In this document: piece after piece, positions 4,700 to 5,340 of the stretch
How positions within the stretch are numbered: position 1 is the first letter of the stretch
Layout of the letters: each line of letters opens with the position of its first letter
Source of the DNA: Spirochaeta sp.
GTDB lineage: Bacteria > Spirochaetota > Spirochaetia > Sphaerochaetales > Sphaerochaetaceae
Length of the DNA: 5,340 bases
Assembly: GCA_020054965.1 (NCBI GenBank)
Contig: JAIMZO010000127.1
Span: 1 to 5,340, forward strand
Reading direction: 5' to 3'
Program-made: the position numbers and the translations under genes
The notes under the pieces: model-generated
What the model saw: only the letters and a program-made list of their open reading frames with translations
Databases searched by the model: none
Told to the model about the DNA's origin: nothing

Positions 4700-5340
4700 A
4701 TGGATGAAAAGGCTACGCTTGATCATATGATTCTTTGTCTTGTTGACGAAATTCAGTTATTTCATTACTCAATAAGCGCTCTTGATCATATCTGGGAGAT
4801 ACCGTTTCCTGACCAGAATGGTTCTTGGCATCTGATCAGAGTTGTTTCCTATCGTAAACATATCGCTCTCTTTGATATGAGTGGCAAGCAGGGTGGCTAC
4901 GAGTTCGAAGACCGTAGTGATATCAAGCCTCTGGAGATACCGGGTGAGTATCCTGATACCAAAGTTTGGATTACCTATCTGAATGCTGCCCGTGCTTGGT
5001 TGAAGCTGGTCAAAAAGGATTGGGTTGCAGCCAATAAGCGTATTCAGAGAGAGTATCCCCTGGAATTACGACAGGGGATTGCTCCTCATGCGGTCATTCG
5101 ATCGGCCTTTCCGGATGCTTATCGTCTAGATGAAGCAATTGGTTTGGACAAGACGAAGAAAATAGTGGACCTTGTTGAATCTCTCTATTTCCATAAGCAG
5201 GCAGATGCAGAAGTGAAAACATTCACCGCCAACGAGTACTTTGCTTACTGCAAAATTGCATATCTTGCAGCCAAGAGGGACGATGAAGTAATAGATGCCT
5301 CCCTATCAGGTAGGGAACTATATCGTCAATTTGCTGATGG
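4700..5340 (+). CDS. Unrecognised cytoplasmic protein (3' end outside window)
   Basis: The frame is open for 213 codons from ATG 4700 to the right edge, behind a strong ribosome binding site. I do not recognise the family. The sequence has no signal peptide and no membrane segment and is rich in charged and aromatic residues. The N-terminal part (about 1-90) looks mixed alpha/beta, with possible strands at WHLIRVVSYRKHIALFDM (43-60). From about 90 it looks helical: TYLNAARAWLKLVKKDWVAANKRI (92-115 as a block), LDEAIGLDKTKKIVDLVESLYF (143-164 as a block) and EYFAYCKIAYLAAKRDDEVI (179-198). No catalytic, nucleotide-binding or zinc-binding motif is evident. The hypothetical Cys pair C13/C184 is too sparse to suggest a metal site. 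It is separated from the oxidoreductase remnant by 327 nt with its own leader elements, so it is probably a separate transcription unit. A phage- or plasmid-related origin is possible but nothing in view shows it. Confidence 0.8.
   Translation, partial: MDEKATLDHMILCLVDEIQLFHYSISALDHIWEIPFPDQNGSWHLIRVVSYRKHIALFDMSGKQGGYEFEDRSDIKPLEIPGEYPDTKVWITYLNAARAWLKLVKKDWVAANKRIQREYPLELRQGIAPHAVIRSAFPDAYRLDEAIGLDKTKKIVDLVESLYFHKQADAEVKTFTANEYFAYCKIAYLAAKRDDEVIDASLSGRELYRQFAD

Overview
The window looks like chromosomal DNA of an anaerobic, hydrogen-metabolising bacterium. Moderate G+C by eye, AAGGA-type Shine-Dalgarno sites, the protein flavour and an [FeFe]-hydrogenase maturation cluster point to an anaerobic fermenter. 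A Sphaerochaeta-like spirochaete is my best guess, from general resemblance only; I could not run a search and a clostridial-type host is not excluded.

Left part (1-2460, minus strand): a compact operon read right to left, with a small TM1266-type putative hydrogenase-system regulator (83 aa), then HydG (503 aa), then HydF (cut by the left edge). Gaps are 10 and 24 nt, and hydG and hydF have the same AAGGAAC ribosome binding site. HydG makes CO and cyanide from tyrosine and HydF is the GTPase scaffold that carries the diiron precursor to apo-hydrogenase. hydE and the hydrogenase gene are not in the window. This HydG is divergent: the C-terminal CX2CX22C motif that normally holds the auxiliary cluster has Gly for its second Cys, with a new Cys three residues further on.

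Middle (2461-2800): a 340-nt divergent intergenic region. On the hyd side is a candidate folded leader RNA (hairpin, three-way junction, possible pseudoknot, further hairpin). Then comes an AT-rich stretch with two inverted repeats that could be operators, and an extended -10 promoter facing right.

Right part: 2801-4372 (plus strand) is a phytoene desaturase/retinol saturase-like FAD oxidoreductase broken by two frameshifts. The first is a one-base loss in a G run; the second fits an 11-nt deletion between short repeats. The stretch 4373-4699 has no gene I can support but carries several inverted repeats. The last gene, 4700 to beyond the right edge, starts after a clear ribosome binding site and encodes a protein I do not recognise.

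No tRNA, rRNA, CRISPR array, transposase or phage gene is visible. The points most worth following up are the altered HydG ligand motif, the possible structured leader upstream of the hyd operon, and the unrecognised gene at the right edge.
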